DNA of 64,000 nt from Gordoniibacillus chartarius (GCF_042432825.1 NZ_JBHLWN010000027.1:62001-126000); one strand, 5' to 3'; shown: positions 40,394 through 49,074, counted from the stretch's first letter. The notes: generated from the sequence alone by a model not told the origin. A program made the numbers and translations.

Positions 40394-42081
40394 ACATGAC
40401 GCTTCGCAGCAAACTTTATATAGGTTTTGGCACGATCCTGGCTGTTATGCTGCTGATATCGGGAATCGGCTATTACTGCATTGTGAAACTGAACCGGTCT
40501 TATGTAGATGTCATCAATCGGGATGCCGTTATCGTCAATTTGATTAAAGACATGACGATCAGCGTCGAGAAGGAGCACTCCAGCGTAGGGGATTTTCTCA
40601 TCTCCGGAGCCCCCGAGCATCTGGAAGCCTACAATCAGGCGCGCAGGGAGTTTGCCGTAAACAAAAGAAAGCTCGATCAGCTTGCGACCGACCCGGACCG
40701 GTGGCAAATCCTGCAAGGACTCGATTTGATGCAGGACCAATTCGTTATCGCGGCTGACCAAATGATCAATGCCAAAAGGAATAACGACACAGCCGGCTAT
40801 TCGAAGATCATGAAGGATCAAGCGATTATTTTCACCAAGTTCAGCCAAATCTCGCAAAAGTTCGTGAATGACGAGCAGAACCGGCTCAACGATACTGTGG
40901 CCAAAACCGTTCAACAGTCCGATGCTACACGAAATCTGCTCATTCTCATTGTCGTCATCGGAGCCGTGATCGGCGTACTTGCTTCATACTTCATTTCCCG
41001 CATGATCTCCGTACCGGTCATGAAGCTGCATGGCATGGCTGTCAGAATCGCCGAGGGCGATCTGACAGTCACCCGTTCCGATATTCGCAACCGGGATGAA
41101 GTCGGGGAATTGGCCAAAGCGTTTGACACGATGGTCCATAACCTGCGCAAGCTGATTTTCGAGGTCGGTTTGCACGCCGAACAAGTAGCGGCGTCCTCGG
41201 AGGAGCTTACGGCCGGGGCGGCGCAGACAAGCAAGGCGTCGGAGCATATTGCCCAGATCACCGAGCAGCTCGCGCTTGGCGCGCAAACGCAAGTCGGCAG
41301 CATTCATCAAAGCTTCCAAATGCTCGGCAGCATCAACGAACAATCCCGGCTTATTGCCGAAAGCGCGGCCGACGTATCGGCAGCTGCAGAGATTGCTTCT
41401 CAAACGGTGACGGCGGGTACCGATGCGGTAAACACGGCCATTCAGCAAATGGCTTCCATTCAGTACAACGTCTCGGAAATTTCCGGTGTCGTCCGCAGTT
41501 TGGGGGAGAAATCGAAAGAGATCGATACGATCATCAGCTTCATTACGGGGATCGCCAGACAAACCAACCTCCTGTCATTGAATGCCGCCATCGAAGCCTC
41601 ACGCGCCGGAGAAGCGGGCCGCGGGTTTGCCGTCGTTGCTTCGGAAGTGCGGAAATTGGCCGAGCAAACCGCGCAATCCGGCAAGAAGGTTGCCGAGGTC
41701 ATCGGCACGATTCAAGCCGAAACAGCCAACACCGTCGACATTGTCGCAAGAGGCGAGCAGGAAGTGCAATCCGGAATTCAGACGGTACAACTGGCCGGCG
41801 ATTCGTTCACCCACATTCAACAAGTGATCCAAGCCGTCGAGGCGAAAATCAAGCATGTATCGACCGCGGCCAACATGATGGCGGACGGCACGCAATCGCT
41901 TGTCTCGGCATTCGAGGATATATCCGAGGTGACGTCAGCCGCTGCGGAAGGCTCGCAAGGATTGTCGGCCTCCGCTGAAGAGCAGCTGGCTACGATGGAA
42001 GAGATCACCGGCTCCGCCGAAGCGTTGTCCGCGATGTCGGAGGAGCTGCTGAATCTGACCGCCAAGTTCAAGGTCAAATAA
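40390..42081 (+). CDS. Methyl-accepting chemotaxis protein with four-helix sensor domain
   Basis: The 563-residue receptor has a first membrane helix (about 10-32), an extracellular helical domain of about 150 residues of the four-helix-bundle type, a second helix (about 185-205), HAMP, and the signalling domain with the hairpin tip (GIARQTNLLSLNAASIEAS-like sequence; seen as RQTNLLSLNAAIEASRAGE) and GRGFAVVASEVRKLAEQ. The start ATG overlaps the stop of the binding-lipoprotein gene, making a coupled sensor pair. A terminator follows at once. Confidence 0.92.
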   Translation: MNMTLRSKLYIGFGTILAVMLLISGIGYYCIVKLNRSYVDVINRDAVIVNLIKDMTISVEKEHSSVGDFLISGAPEHLEAYNQARREFAVNKRKLDQLATDPDRWQILQGLDLMQDQFVIAADQMINAKRNNDTAGYSKIMKDQAIIFTKFSQISQKFVNDEQNRLNDTVAKTVQQSDATRNLLILIVVIGAVIGVLASYFISRMISVPVMKLHGMAVRIAEGDLTVTRSDIRNRDEVGELAKAFDTMVHNLRKLIFEVGLHAEQVAASSEELTAGAAQTSKASEHIAQITEQLALGAQTQVGSIHQSFQMLGSINEQSRLIAESAADVSAAAEIASQTVTAGTDAVNTAIQQMASIQYNVSEISGVVRSLGEKSKEIDTIISFITGIARQTNLLSLNAAIEASRAGEAGRGFAVVASEVRKLAEQTAQSGKKVAEVIGTIQAETANTVDIVARGEQEVQSGIQTVQLAGDSFTHIQQVIQAVEAKIKHVSTAANMMADGTQSLVSAFEDISEVTSAAAEGSQGLSASAEEQLATMEEITGSAEALSAMSEELLNLTAKFKVK

Positions 42082-42084
42082 AGA

Positions 42085-42115
42085 ACCGGAGGCATTCGCC
42101 CTCCGGCCATTTGTT
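42085..42115 (+). terminator. Terminator after the SBP-chemoreceptor operon
   Basis: CCGGAGG pairs with CCTCCGG across a short loop just after the stop codon, followed by a weak T-rich stretch (ATTTGTTTT). Confidence 0.65.
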
Positions 42116-42118
42116 TTG

Positions 42119-42302
42119 GCGCTTATCTCAAAGTATCAAAAATGCAGAGCATCCGCATGGATGCCGCTAACAGACTGCTGACCGGCAGCCGCCGCAGCAC
42201 AAGGGAGCTTGCCGCCGCCGTCGGATATGCCGACTTGAAATTTTTTCACCGCCTGTTCAAAAAAAAGTCGGGGTTTCTCCCCGACAGTACCGCGATATCG
42301 TA
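42119..42302 (+). pseudogene. C-terminal remnant of an AraC-family regulator
   Basis: The frame AYLKVSKMQSIRMDAANRLL, then TRELAAAVGYADLKFFHRLF and KKKSGFLP matches the second helix-turn-helix of AraC proteins. The N-terminal four fifths are absent. It abuts the terminator of the chemoreceptor operon and the end of the converging peptidase gene, so the rest was probably deleted. Confidence 0.6.
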
Positions 42303-42310
42303 TATGTTGA

Positions 42311-43138
42311 TTATTGAACAGTCGACAAATGGAAGTGATCCGCGTGATCCGCCCGCACCTCAATCTTCGTGCTTGTCAATCCATGATTGGTGTAGAATAA
42401 AACCTTGGACACGTTGGCATTGGCTACGGCAATTTCAAGGAACTTCTTCTCTTGCGCCGCCGTCATGCCGGCATTGCGGATATCGACGGACTTGCCGTCC
42501 TGGTGCGAGCTGTGCTCCGGCGTATCGGCGCCGTCGATTAAGCTGGCGTCATTGATTTCCAGCTTCTTGGCATAGCTGGAATAGAAGCTCTGGGCGACCT
42601 GGCCGATTGTCGTCAGCGTCGAAGGCGTCACATAGCTATGATCGAGCTTATAAGTGCTATCTCCGGAAAGTCCGGTAGCTGTGTCGTTGTAGTTAATATA
42701 GTAGGAACTATTGCCGACGCGAACATACCCTTTCGGCGACGAGCCGATAGCGGCATGCATCGCATTGCGGCTGGCCGCTCCGTAGATGCCGTCAGCCGTC
42801 AAGCCCTTCACTCTTTGAAATACCTTCAGGTTATCCACTGTCGCCTGATCGAAGTAATTCGTAGTGCTAGTAATTTGGGCAACGCCGGTAAAATAGCTTT
42901 CATTTGAGCCGTACGCTCTCCAAGCCTTCAGATTGTTCTTAAGAATGCCGATTTGGGTATGAGTTTGGCCAAACGAATACGTGGATTGGTAGCTCACGCC
43001 ATAGAAGCTGTTGGAGCTCGACGTACCGACCGCAGCGACATTCGAATGACCCGCTGCCGCCATCGCGCTGGATGTAATCATGATCGCCGCTGTGCCCGAA
43101 AGAGCTGTTGTGATCCACATTTTTTTACCGAAACGCAT
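42311..43138 (-). CDS. Secreted cell-wall peptidase with peptidoglycan-binding domain (MepA/M15-like)
   Basis: This 275-residue exported protein has a Sec signal (residues 1 to about 28, ending SSAMAAAG), a peptidoglycan-binding domain (ATVDNLKVFQRVKGLTADGI, GAASRNAM) and a C-terminal zinc peptidase part with EHSSHQDGKSVDIRN and HADHFHLSTV, the HxxxxxxxD...HxH set of M15/M74 endopeptidases. It probably trims peptidoglycan peptides. The start follows GGGAGAG. It is more AT-rich than region 1 and stands alone. Confidence 0.8.
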   Translation of the reverse strand: MRFGKKMWITTALSGTAAIMITSSAMAAAGHSNVAAVGTSSSNSFYGVSYQSTYSFGQTHTQIGILKNNLKAWRAYGSNESYFTGVAQITSTTNYFDQATVDNLKVFQRVKGLTADGIYGAASRNAMHAAIGSSPKGYVRVGNSSYYINYNDTATGLSGDSTYKLDHSYVTPSTLTTIGQVAQSFYSSYAKKLEINDASLIDGADTPEHSSHQDGKSVDIRNAGMTAAQEKKFLEIAVANANVSKVLFYTNHGLTSTKIEVRADHADHFHLSTVQ

Positions 43139-43394
43139 GATTTCACTCTCCCATTTTTAACTCTTGAAAACTGGTAAGTTACACCTACTTTGGCTAATCT
43201 TTGAACCTACCTTTCACAATTTGGATTCTATCATGTAACCCATTAATTTGAAATAGCGACATTTGTTGGAATGTGTCTAAATCGGTTTATTATCTGTAAA
43301 TGACTCATACTGAAAGCGATTGTGTCCCCACATGCCAATAAATCGACGTCAAAGAACTGTCTCAAATCCGCATATGATGAGAGAGTCGATACGA

Positions 43395-43484
43395 ATGACG
43401 AACCATCCTGCAGAAATGTATAAATACCATGCATGGGCCAACCAAACGATCCTGGAGAGAATCATCAAGTTAGTGCACCATCAA
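43395..43484 (+). pseudogene. N-terminal remnant of a DinB-family gene
   Basis: About 30 codons from ATG 43395 read MTNHPAEMYKYHAWANQTIL, the typical beginning of DinB/YfiT-type metal-binding proteins. The match ends at about 43480 where the terminator of the opposite gene begins. The rest of the gene is missing. The bases from 43139 to 43394 show no other gene. Confidence 0.55.
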
Positions 43485-43485
43485 C

Positions 43486-43528
43486 AAAAAAGCGGCACCC
43501 GGACGTCGTCCGGAATGCCGCTTTTTTC
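43486..43528. terminator. Bidirectional terminator
   Basis: AAAAAAGCGGCA pairs with TGCCGCTTTTTT around an inner CGGAC/GTCCG stem. It ends the minus-strand flagellin-like ORF at 43534 and would also stop plus-strand reading from the DinB fragment. Confidence 0.85.
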
Positions 43529-43533
43529 CCGAA

Positions 43534-43728
43534 TTATTGATTTTGATCTTGAGCTTGAACGATTGTCCGTTGATATTGATCGCTCAGGCGCTTCAGCAAT
43601 TCTTTGGATTGGTTCAAGGATTCTTCCGCCGATTGCACGAGCGAGTTACCTTGACCTTTGCTCTCGAGCTCCTCTCTCATTTTATCGCTGATACTCATAC
43701 CGGCTGCATTATCGGCCGCTTCATTCAT
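43534..43728 (-). CDS. Flagellin-like fragment (D0/D1 helix)
   Basis: From ATG 43728 a 64-residue frame reads MNEAADNAAGMSISDKMREE and SLVQSAEESLNQSKELLKRL, close to the conserved N-terminal region of flagellins (AADDAAGLAISEKMR ... SLIQTAEGALNE). The residues just before it in the same frame (SLNYIS) also fit flagellin, so the true 5' end is lost, probably cut away next to chrA. It has no good ribosome binding site. A perfect terminator follows. I think it is a remnant, but a small expressed protein cannot be excluded. Confidence 0.5.
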   Translation of the reverse strand: MNEAADNAAGMSISDKMREELESKGQGNSLVQSAEESLNQSKELLKRLSDQYQRTIVQAQDQNQ

Positions 43729-43771
43729 ACTAATGTAATTCAAGCTTTTCGGAATTCCAGTCCCATCAGGT

Positions 43772-44977
43772 TTAGTTGAACATAGAAACGATTTCTCCCG
43801 CAACAGCGGAAAATAATACAACTACCCATGGGGGCAGTTTCCATAGCATCAACAAACCAAAGGCAGCGATGGCGAGACTAAAGTCATATGGATTATGAAT
43901 GGCACTCGTCCATACCGGATTATACAAGGCAGCAAGTAAGATACCGACCACTGCAGCGTTGATCCCTTTAAGTATAGACTGAAAATTGGGCCGGTTACGA
44001 ATTACATCCCAGAAGGGCAATGAGCCAATAACAAGCAAAAACGATGGCAAAAACATAGCAAGTAAAGCAACAAGAGCACCTGACCAACCGTTCATTACCG
44101 CCCCTAAGTACGCAGAAAAAGTAAATAATGGACCGGGTACGGCCTGAACGGCGCCATATCCTGCCAGGAATTGTGAATCAGTAACCCAACCAGGAGGGAC
44201 TACTTCGGCTTGAATCATCGGAAGAACGACATGACCGCCGCCAAATACAAGCGAACCGACACGATAAAAGCTGTCGAATATGGCGAGCCAGTCAGATTGG
44301 CTGACTTGCCTCAATAGCGGCAAACCAATTAAAAGGCCCAAGAACAAACACCACGAAACTATGGCTGTGCGTTTGCTTATGCCAAAAGCTATTTTGGGTC
44401 TCTCAGGAACGTTATCTTTGGGTAAAAATAACCCTCCAAACAGACCGGCAAGCACAATAATGAAGAGTTGGCCATATGCAGAAGGCCACAATAAGGTAAT
44501 TATGGCCGTTACTATTGCAACTGTTCCTCGAATCCGATCAGGTGCAAGACTTCTAGCCATGCCCCAAACAGCCTGCGTGACTACTGCAACCGCTACGATC
44601 ATCAGCCCATGAAGCCAACCGGCATTCCCCAAGTCATAACCACGCAAAACTAAGGCGAAAAGCATCAGGGCTATCGCGGAGGGGAGAGTAAATCCGATCC
44701 AAGATGCGATTCCTCCGAGTAATCCAGCACGCATGATTCCAATTGAAATGCCCACCTGGCTGCTTGCTGGCCCGGGAAGGAACTGGCAAAGTGCAACCAG
44801 GTCAGCATAGCTTTTCTCATCAAGCCATTTTCTCCGGTTTACGTATTCTTCGCGAAAGTATCCTAAGTGCGCAATGGGGCCGCCAAACGAAGTGAGCCCA
44901 AGCATTAATGAGGCTCCAAGTACTTCCGGAACGGTTCCTTTTGGAGCTTCTTTTATGGCTGAATCATTTTCTTGCAT
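43772..44977 (-). CDS. chrA: Chromate transporter ChrA
   Basis: The 401-residue membrane protein consists of two homologous CHR domains, each with the conserved start (GLTSFGGPIAHLGYFREEYV; GSLVFGGGHVVLPMI) and proline-glycine motifs (QFLPGPASSQ; QAVPGPLFTF). It exports chromate and perhaps sulfate-like oxyanions. It starts 43 bases after the padR gene, in the same operon, under a GATATCGG-type operator. AT content is higher than in region 1, suggesting acquisition. Confidence 0.92.
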   Translation of the reverse strand: MQENDSAIKEAPKGTVPEVLGASLMLGLTSFGGPIAHLGYFREEYVNRRKWLDEKSYADLVALCQFLPGPASSQVGISIGIMRAGLLGGIASWIGFTLPSAIALMLFALVLRGYDLGNAGWLHGLMIVAVAVVTQAVWGMARSLAPDRIRGTVAIVTAIITLLWPSAYGQLFIIVLAGLFGGLFLPKDNVPERPKIAFGISKRTAIVSWCLFLGLLIGLPLLRQVSQSDWLAIFDSFYRVGSLVFGGGHVVLPMIQAEVVPPGWVTDSQFLAGYGAVQAVPGPLFTFSAYLGAVMNGWSGALVALLAMFLPSFLLVIGSLPFWDVIRNRPNFQSILKGINAAVVGILLAALYNPVWTSAIHNPYDFSLAIAAFGLLMLWKLPPWVVVLFSAVAGEIVSMFN

Positions 44978-45020
44978 ATGTTTTCACAACCTCATTTCAT
45001 ATTTCCGATGTCCTATTCGT

Positions 45021-45329
45021 CTAATCCTTAATTTCTTTGAACAACTCGTGCGCTTTCTTTTTTGCTTCCGAAAGTACGGCCGATCCTTTTTCCGTTGTCC
45101 GATAATACTTTCGTATTTTACCCTCTATGTTGCGATCCTCCCTTTCAAGCAGACCGTTTACTTCCATCGTGCGCAATAAAGGATACAATGTACCTGCGCT
45201 TAGTGAATAGCCGTGTTCTTTTAATTCCTCCAACATCCGCGATCCGTATAGGGGTTCTTCCTGGGCATGATGTAAAATATGAATCTGAATAAAACCCAAA
45301 AATAACCTTCGATAAACTTGATCCTCCAT
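45021..45329 (-). CDS. PadR-family transcriptional regulator
   Basis: This 102-residue regulator has the PadR winged helix (IQIHILHHAQEEPLYGSRML, SLSAGTLYPLLRTMEVNGLL, KIRKYYRTTEKG) and the short C-terminal helix of subfamily 2. It begins after AGGTGATG. Immediately upstream is the inverted repeat GATATCGG-N3-CCGATATC, and the same element recurs before the divergent-side ArsC-like gene, so PadR probably represses both its own chrA operon and that gene. Confidence 0.9.
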   Translation of the reverse strand: MEDQVYRRLFLGFIQIHILHHAQEEPLYGSRMLEELKEHGYSLSAGTLYPLLRTMEVNGLLEREDRNIEGKIRKYYRTTEKGSAVLSEAKKKAHELFKEIKD

Positions 45330-45351
45330 TGGGCATCACCTAACTAAAATC

Positions 45352-45370
45352 GATATCGGCTTCCGATATC
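45352..45370 (-). promoter_or_regulatory. Operator 1 (padR-chrA): GATATCGG-N3-CCGATATC
   Basis: A perfect 8-3-8 inverted repeat centred 32 bases before the padR ATG, placed to overlap the promoter. Confidence 0.75.
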
Positions 45371-45401
45371 AAAGGTGTCATTCATCGTCGTTCTATCCGT
45401 T

Positions 45402-45869
45402 TCATGAAAGTTGAAGGTCGTTTACTACCTTATCTTTGTGATAAGGCACACCAAATAAATGAAACAAAGAAAGAACTTCCCGATGAATGGAATCTCTGAC
45501 TTTTCGAAAATCTGTAATGTCAGCCTCTTTTCCGTCCTTAGGTATTGGATTGTGGATATCCCAATGATCGCTATATATTCCGAATGATTGTCCAAGGGAT
45601 ATCACATTGCTTTTCTCTATAATTCTGTTCCCAATATTAATAATACAATTTGAGCGAGTGAAGGTTTTGAAATCGAGTTTTTTAGACGAGTTGTTGGAAA
45701 TATTGATGCCTATTTCTTTCATGACTTCGACTGTAAAGGGATGAATGCTAAGAGGTTCAATACCGGCACTATCAACCGCCAAAATCTCATTTGTATAATG
45801 TTTTGCAAAGGCTTCAGCCATTTGACTTCGGCAACGATTATGATAACAGAGGAAGTAAATATGTTGCAT
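45402..45869 (-). CDS. ArsC-like low-molecular-weight phosphatase family protein
   Basis: The 155-residue protein has the P-loop CYHNRCRSQMAEAF (Cx5RS) at its N-terminus and the rest of the LMW-PTP/thioredoxin-coupled arsenate reductase fold (VDSAGIEPLSIHPFTVEVMK, WDIHNPI with the general-acid aspartate). The second half of the classical redox relay is incomplete: only one cysteine (NCIINIGN) remains where ArsC has two. It may therefore be a phosphatase or a modified oxyanion reductase. I start at ATG 45869 (GGAGGG upstream). A GATATCGG-type operator is centred 31 bases before it. Confidence 0.78.
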   Translation of the reverse strand: MQHIYFLCYHNRCRSQMAEAFAKHYTNEILAVDSAGIEPLSIHPFTVEVMKEIGINISNNSSKKLDFKTFTRSNCIINIGNRIIEKSNVISLGQSFGIYSDHWDIHNPIPKDGKEADITDFRKVRDSIHREVLSLFHLFGVPYHKDKVVNDLQLS

Positions 45870-45890
45870 GATTATTCCCTCCATCTTACT

Positions 45891-45909
45891 GATATCGGTT
45901 TTCGATATT
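45891..45909 (-). promoter_or_regulatory. Operator 2 (ArsC-like gene): GATATCGG-N3-TCGATATT
   Basis: The same 8-3-8 inverted repeat as operator 1 with two mismatches in the right half, centred 31 bases before the start codon. Confidence 0.7.
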
Positions 45910-45996
45910 ATGGTACTACGTGAATTGTGTAATTGAAAGTTAACTTTTGATGAATCGGTGACATCCTTGTTCCGTCGGGAATAGGATGGTACCCCG

Positions 45997-46764
45997 TTAT
46001 TCGAATAAGATGGAGCTATCGCGAGAACCAAGCATCTCTTCCGCACATTGCTGCAGTAATGAAGCCATTTTCCGATACAAGGTACCGCCCAAACTCAAAC
46101 GTCGGACTCCCAGCTCCTGCAACCTTTCAAAGCTGGCAAGGCCGGGAAGCGCCATTACATTGAGTGCGGCCGATGTGCAGGATGCAATCGTTTTGATCTC
46201 TTCGTCATGCTTTAGTCCGGGCACGAAGATCCCCGAGGCACCGCTCTCCACATACTCCTTGGTCCGTGTTTGCGTCTCGTTCAGCGGATCTACGTTTAAC
46301 AGATAAGCGTCGATCCGAGCGTTGATAAAAAAGTCACTGAAACCGTGATTCTCTAAGGCCTCTCTTATTTTTGTGAGAAGACGGCATTGATCCGAGAGCT
46401 GCTTAAGCCCCGTTGCACCCTTCATCGAATCTTCAATGTTAATGCCGGCCGCCCCTAGATTGGCAACCTTCAATACGTTACTGACAATCATCTCATCGTT
46501 ATGTCCATAGCCCGACTCTATGTCAGCCGTTACGGGAACCTGTACATGATCGACAATTCGTTTAATCACGGAAAGCTGCAGCTCGAAATCGATTTCCTCC
46601 CCGTCCGTATACCCTAAGCTGGCGGCTATCCCCCAGCTCGTCGTACCGATCGCTTGAAAGCCCGCCTTTTCAAGAACGCGTGCGGAGGGTAAATCCCATG
46701 CGTTTCCAAGCACCAACAGTTCATCCGATTTGTGCAGCCTTTGAAATCGTTCAATTTTGCTCAC
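45997..46764 (-). CDS. PEP mutase / isocitrate lyase superfamily protein
   Basis: This 255-residue TIM-barrel enzyme has the family features LGNAWDLPSARVLEKAGFQA, the magnesium-binding VTADIESGYG and GAAGINIEDS, then INARIDAYLL. It belongs to the oxaloacetate decarboxylase / methylisocitrate lyase / PEP mutase group. The catalytic KKCG motif of true isocitrate lyases is absent, so the reaction is open. Start codon GTG at 46764 with AGGAGGAG upstream. It lies alone in the AT-richer segment. Confidence 0.85.
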   Translation of the reverse strand: MSKIERFQRLHKSDELLVLGNAWDLPSARVLEKAGFQAIGTTSWGIAASLGYTDGEEIDFELQLSVIKRIVDHVQVPVTADIESGYGHNDEMIVSNVLKVANLGAAGINIEDSMKGATGLKQLSDQCRLLTKIREALENHGFSDFFINARIDAYLLNVDPLNETQTRTKEYVESGASGIFVPGLKHDEEIKTIASCTSAALNVMALPGLASFERLQELGVRRLSLGGTLYRKMASLLQQCAEEMLGSRDSSILFE

Positions 46765-46843
46765 ATTCTTCTCCTCCTCATGTATAGCGTTTTTCGTTTC
46801 CCGACAAACAACTCCGTCTTGGAATAATGATCCCGGACTGCTT

Positions 46844-47005
46844 CTAGAGTAAAGGAATTGGGTCTCCATTGGCGAATTCCTTTAGCTTCCAACCAATCGC
46901 CGCTTCCAGCCATAGCTCCAATATCGCGTTTAAGTCATCTGCCGTTGCCCTGGAAATCTCAATATCGTCTCCGTTAATAGGGTACTCGCTCTGCGAAAAT
47001 TTCAT
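46844..47005 (-). pseudogene. N-terminal remnant of a GNAT acetyltransferase
   Basis: From ATG 47005 (AAGGGAA upstream) a 53-residue frame reads IEISRATADDLNAILELWLE and stops at 46844. The start is typical for GNAT proteins (xIRxATxxDxxxIxxLW), but the acetyl-CoA site is missing. The remainder was probably lost at the junction with the PEP-mutase-like gene. Confidence 0.5.
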
Positions 47006-47097
47006 GGATATTCCCTTCCTGAATGGCCTTTTTACCTCCTCAGCTGAGGCACAAGGAAAAGCCAATTCAAATGCAGCTTTAATCAGGTTATTATGAT

Positions 47098-48336
47098 TTA
47101 GATGACTTCCTTTCTCTTATATAAATACACGTATAAAATCAGTCCGGTTATGGCGCATAATGCTGCACATAATCCAATGAAGCCGTAGCCGGCTTGAAGT
47201 CCGCGAAGCAGGCTTGTTGGCGAACTCTCACCAACCATATGTTTGACGAGCTCCGTGACTCCCCCGATGAGGTAATTGCCTATCACACTGCCCAGCCCCA
47301 TTAACGTTACCGTGAAGGTGATAGCCGTATCACTCCCCTTCGGATATCTCTTCGCGATAAAAGCCATCACTGTCGGATAAATCATCGCAATGCCTATACC
47401 GGAAGCAGCAAACAGGAAAGCGACACTTTCTCCACCTAATATTGCAGCTATGGTACATAAAGCTGAAAACCCCGAGAAAATAATGAGGGAAAATACAAAC
47501 CCCATCCGATCTGTTAATGGACCCAGCAATAGCCGGGCCAGTGCGAAGCATAAGAAAAAGATAGACAACATGCCGGAAGCATTAACGTTATCCCAGCTAT
47601 AAGCTTTCTCCAGAAAGTTAACGAGCCAGCCGCCGACGGCCATTTCAGATACAACTCCAAACGTCAGCACCAGCACTATTAGCCATAATGCCCGATCTCT
47701 CAGCAAGACTTTTAACGGAATACGGTCTCCATGCGAGATGTCATCTCCCGGGAACGTACTGAACAAAGCAATCACAATCGGAATGACTGACAATAGCAGC
47801 ATCACCAGGTACATCCCGCGCCAATCCAGCGTGTGGCCACTAATCGTTACCTTCATCAGTCCTGTAGCAATAAGCGGAGCGACAGTTGAGCTGAGGCCGT
47901 AAAAGCCATGCGTCATATTCATCATCATCCCCGTGTTGCTCACGAAAATCCGGGCGCTTAGAATAGCCAGACCAATCTCCAGCATCCCATTGCCGATATA
48001 CATCAAAAAATACGATCCCGAGAACATAGAGTAATAATGGGAGAAATAGATGAGGATGCCGGATACGGCCATAGAGGTGAATGCGGCAATGGTGACCGAT
48101 TTGATCCCCCATATTTTGGTCAAATGAGCAGTAAAGGAACAAGCTATCAAATAACCAAGGGCATTCAAAGATAATAAAGTGCCCAGCTGGGATTCATTCA
48201 ACATAAAGTCAAATTGAATGCGGGGTATTGCCGGTCCTTTGATATTTTCCGAGAATCCGAAGATGACAAATCCGATAAAGATGGTTGCCAGCTGCATGGC
48301 GTAAATTTTGTTGGGCATGCCTGCACTTTTTTCCAC
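47098..48336 (-). CDS. MFS transporter, sugar-porter-like (FucP/YfkF type)
   Basis: This 412-residue, 12-helix major facilitator begins with GTG after AGGAGAT. It has the loop signatures SLNALGYLIACSFTAHLTKI and GPLTDRMGFVFSLIIFSG. The layout (NMTHGFYGLSSTVAPLIATG) resembles FucP/glucose-galactose-type permeases rather than drug exporters. Substrate unknown. AT content is clearly higher than in the anaerobic block. Confidence 0.82.
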   Translation of the reverse strand: MEKSAGMPNKIYAMQLATIFIGFVIFGFSENIKGPAIPRIQFDFMLNESQLGTLLSLNALGYLIACSFTAHLTKIWGIKSVTIAAFTSMAVSGILIYFSHYYSMFSGSYFLMYIGNGMLEIGLAILSARIFVSNTGMMMNMTHGFYGLSSTVAPLIATGLMKVTISGHTLDWRGMYLVMLLLSVIPIVIALFSTFPGDDISHGDRIPLKVLLRDRALWLIVLVLTFGVVSEMAVGGWLVNFLEKAYSWDNVNASGMLSIFFLCFALARLLLGPLTDRMGFVFSLIIFSGFSALCTIAAILGGESVAFLFAASGIGIAMIYPTVMAFIAKRYPKGSDTAITFTVTLMGLGSVIGNYLIGGVTELVKHMVGESSPTSLLRGLQAGYGFIGLCAALCAITGLILYVYLYKRKEVI

Positions 48337-48534
48337 TCTTTATGATCTCCTAACTCGTTATCTTGTCTGAGTGACCTGCAGCCGGTAAGTGAGACTTTCC
48401 GGAATTGAGGAGAGGTGCACACTATTTAAGTAATGCAGATACGCTAATGCTCCACATGATGAGAGAAAAAAGAATACAGCTCCAAAACAATTCTACCTTA
48501 TATGGCTTCTTATTTACGATTCTTTCTATCGCTT

Positions 48535-49074
48535 TTAGGAAGACAAAGTCCAAACCCTTTGAATAATTGGTATATAGTCTAGTCCAGAAATCCGATATAC
48601 GTCAGGATTCGAAAGACCCTGCCATTGTTCAAAGCCGAAATGGCTATCAAAATTCTTCAAAAGAAGAGCCATCAAATTCCCGTGAGTGACTAAAGCGATA
48701 TTCTTATGTCTTGTGGCACTGAGCTCATCAAAAACTGATGTTATCCGTTTCATAGCATCGCGGCTTGATTCGCCGCCTGGAAGACATCGGTCCAAATCAG
48801 TAAAACTAGCGCGTAGCTGATCCAGCCAGTCGGGGAGATTTTCCCTGCTTAGAATCCTTTCGGACAAGCGTTCTTCTACGGTGATTTCCAAATTCAGCCG
48901 TTCGGCTAGAGGCTGGATGGATTGAATGGCTCTCAAGTAGGGACTGCAAACGATTATGTCGATTCCACTATCAATCAGAAAATCAGCAAGCTCATGAGCC
49001 TGTTCAAATCCTTCTCTCGTTAGCTCTGCTTCAGGAGCCTGTCCTATAGCTTTACAATGACGGATGATATACAT
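48535..49074 (-). CDS. Histidine phosphatase (phosphoglycerate mutase-like)
   Basis: The 179-residue protein opens with the phospho-histidine motif IIRHCKAIG (RHGxxG variant with cysteine) and has the second catalytic histidine in VTHGNLMALLL. It belongs to branch 1 of the histidine phosphatase superfamily. The substrate cannot be told from sequence; small phosphates or sugar phosphates are likely. GGAGGGG lies upstream of the ATG. Confidence 0.87.
   Translation of the reverse strand: MYIIRHCKAIGQAPEAELTREGFEQAHELADFLIDSGIDIIVCSPYLRAIQSIQPLAERLNLEITVEERLSERILSRENLPDWLDQLRASFTDLDRCLPGGESSRDAMKRITSVFDELSATRHKNIALVTHGNLMALLLKNFDSHFGFEQWQGLSNPDVYRISGLDYIPIIQRVWTLSS

Noticed and set aside
48422..48553. 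Possible 43-residue membrane protein starting with TTG at the end of the histidine-phosphatase gene
   Set aside because: It has a believable hydrophobic stretch, but the TTG start has almost no spacing from AAAGGG and the frame overlaps the phosphatase; not supported enough.
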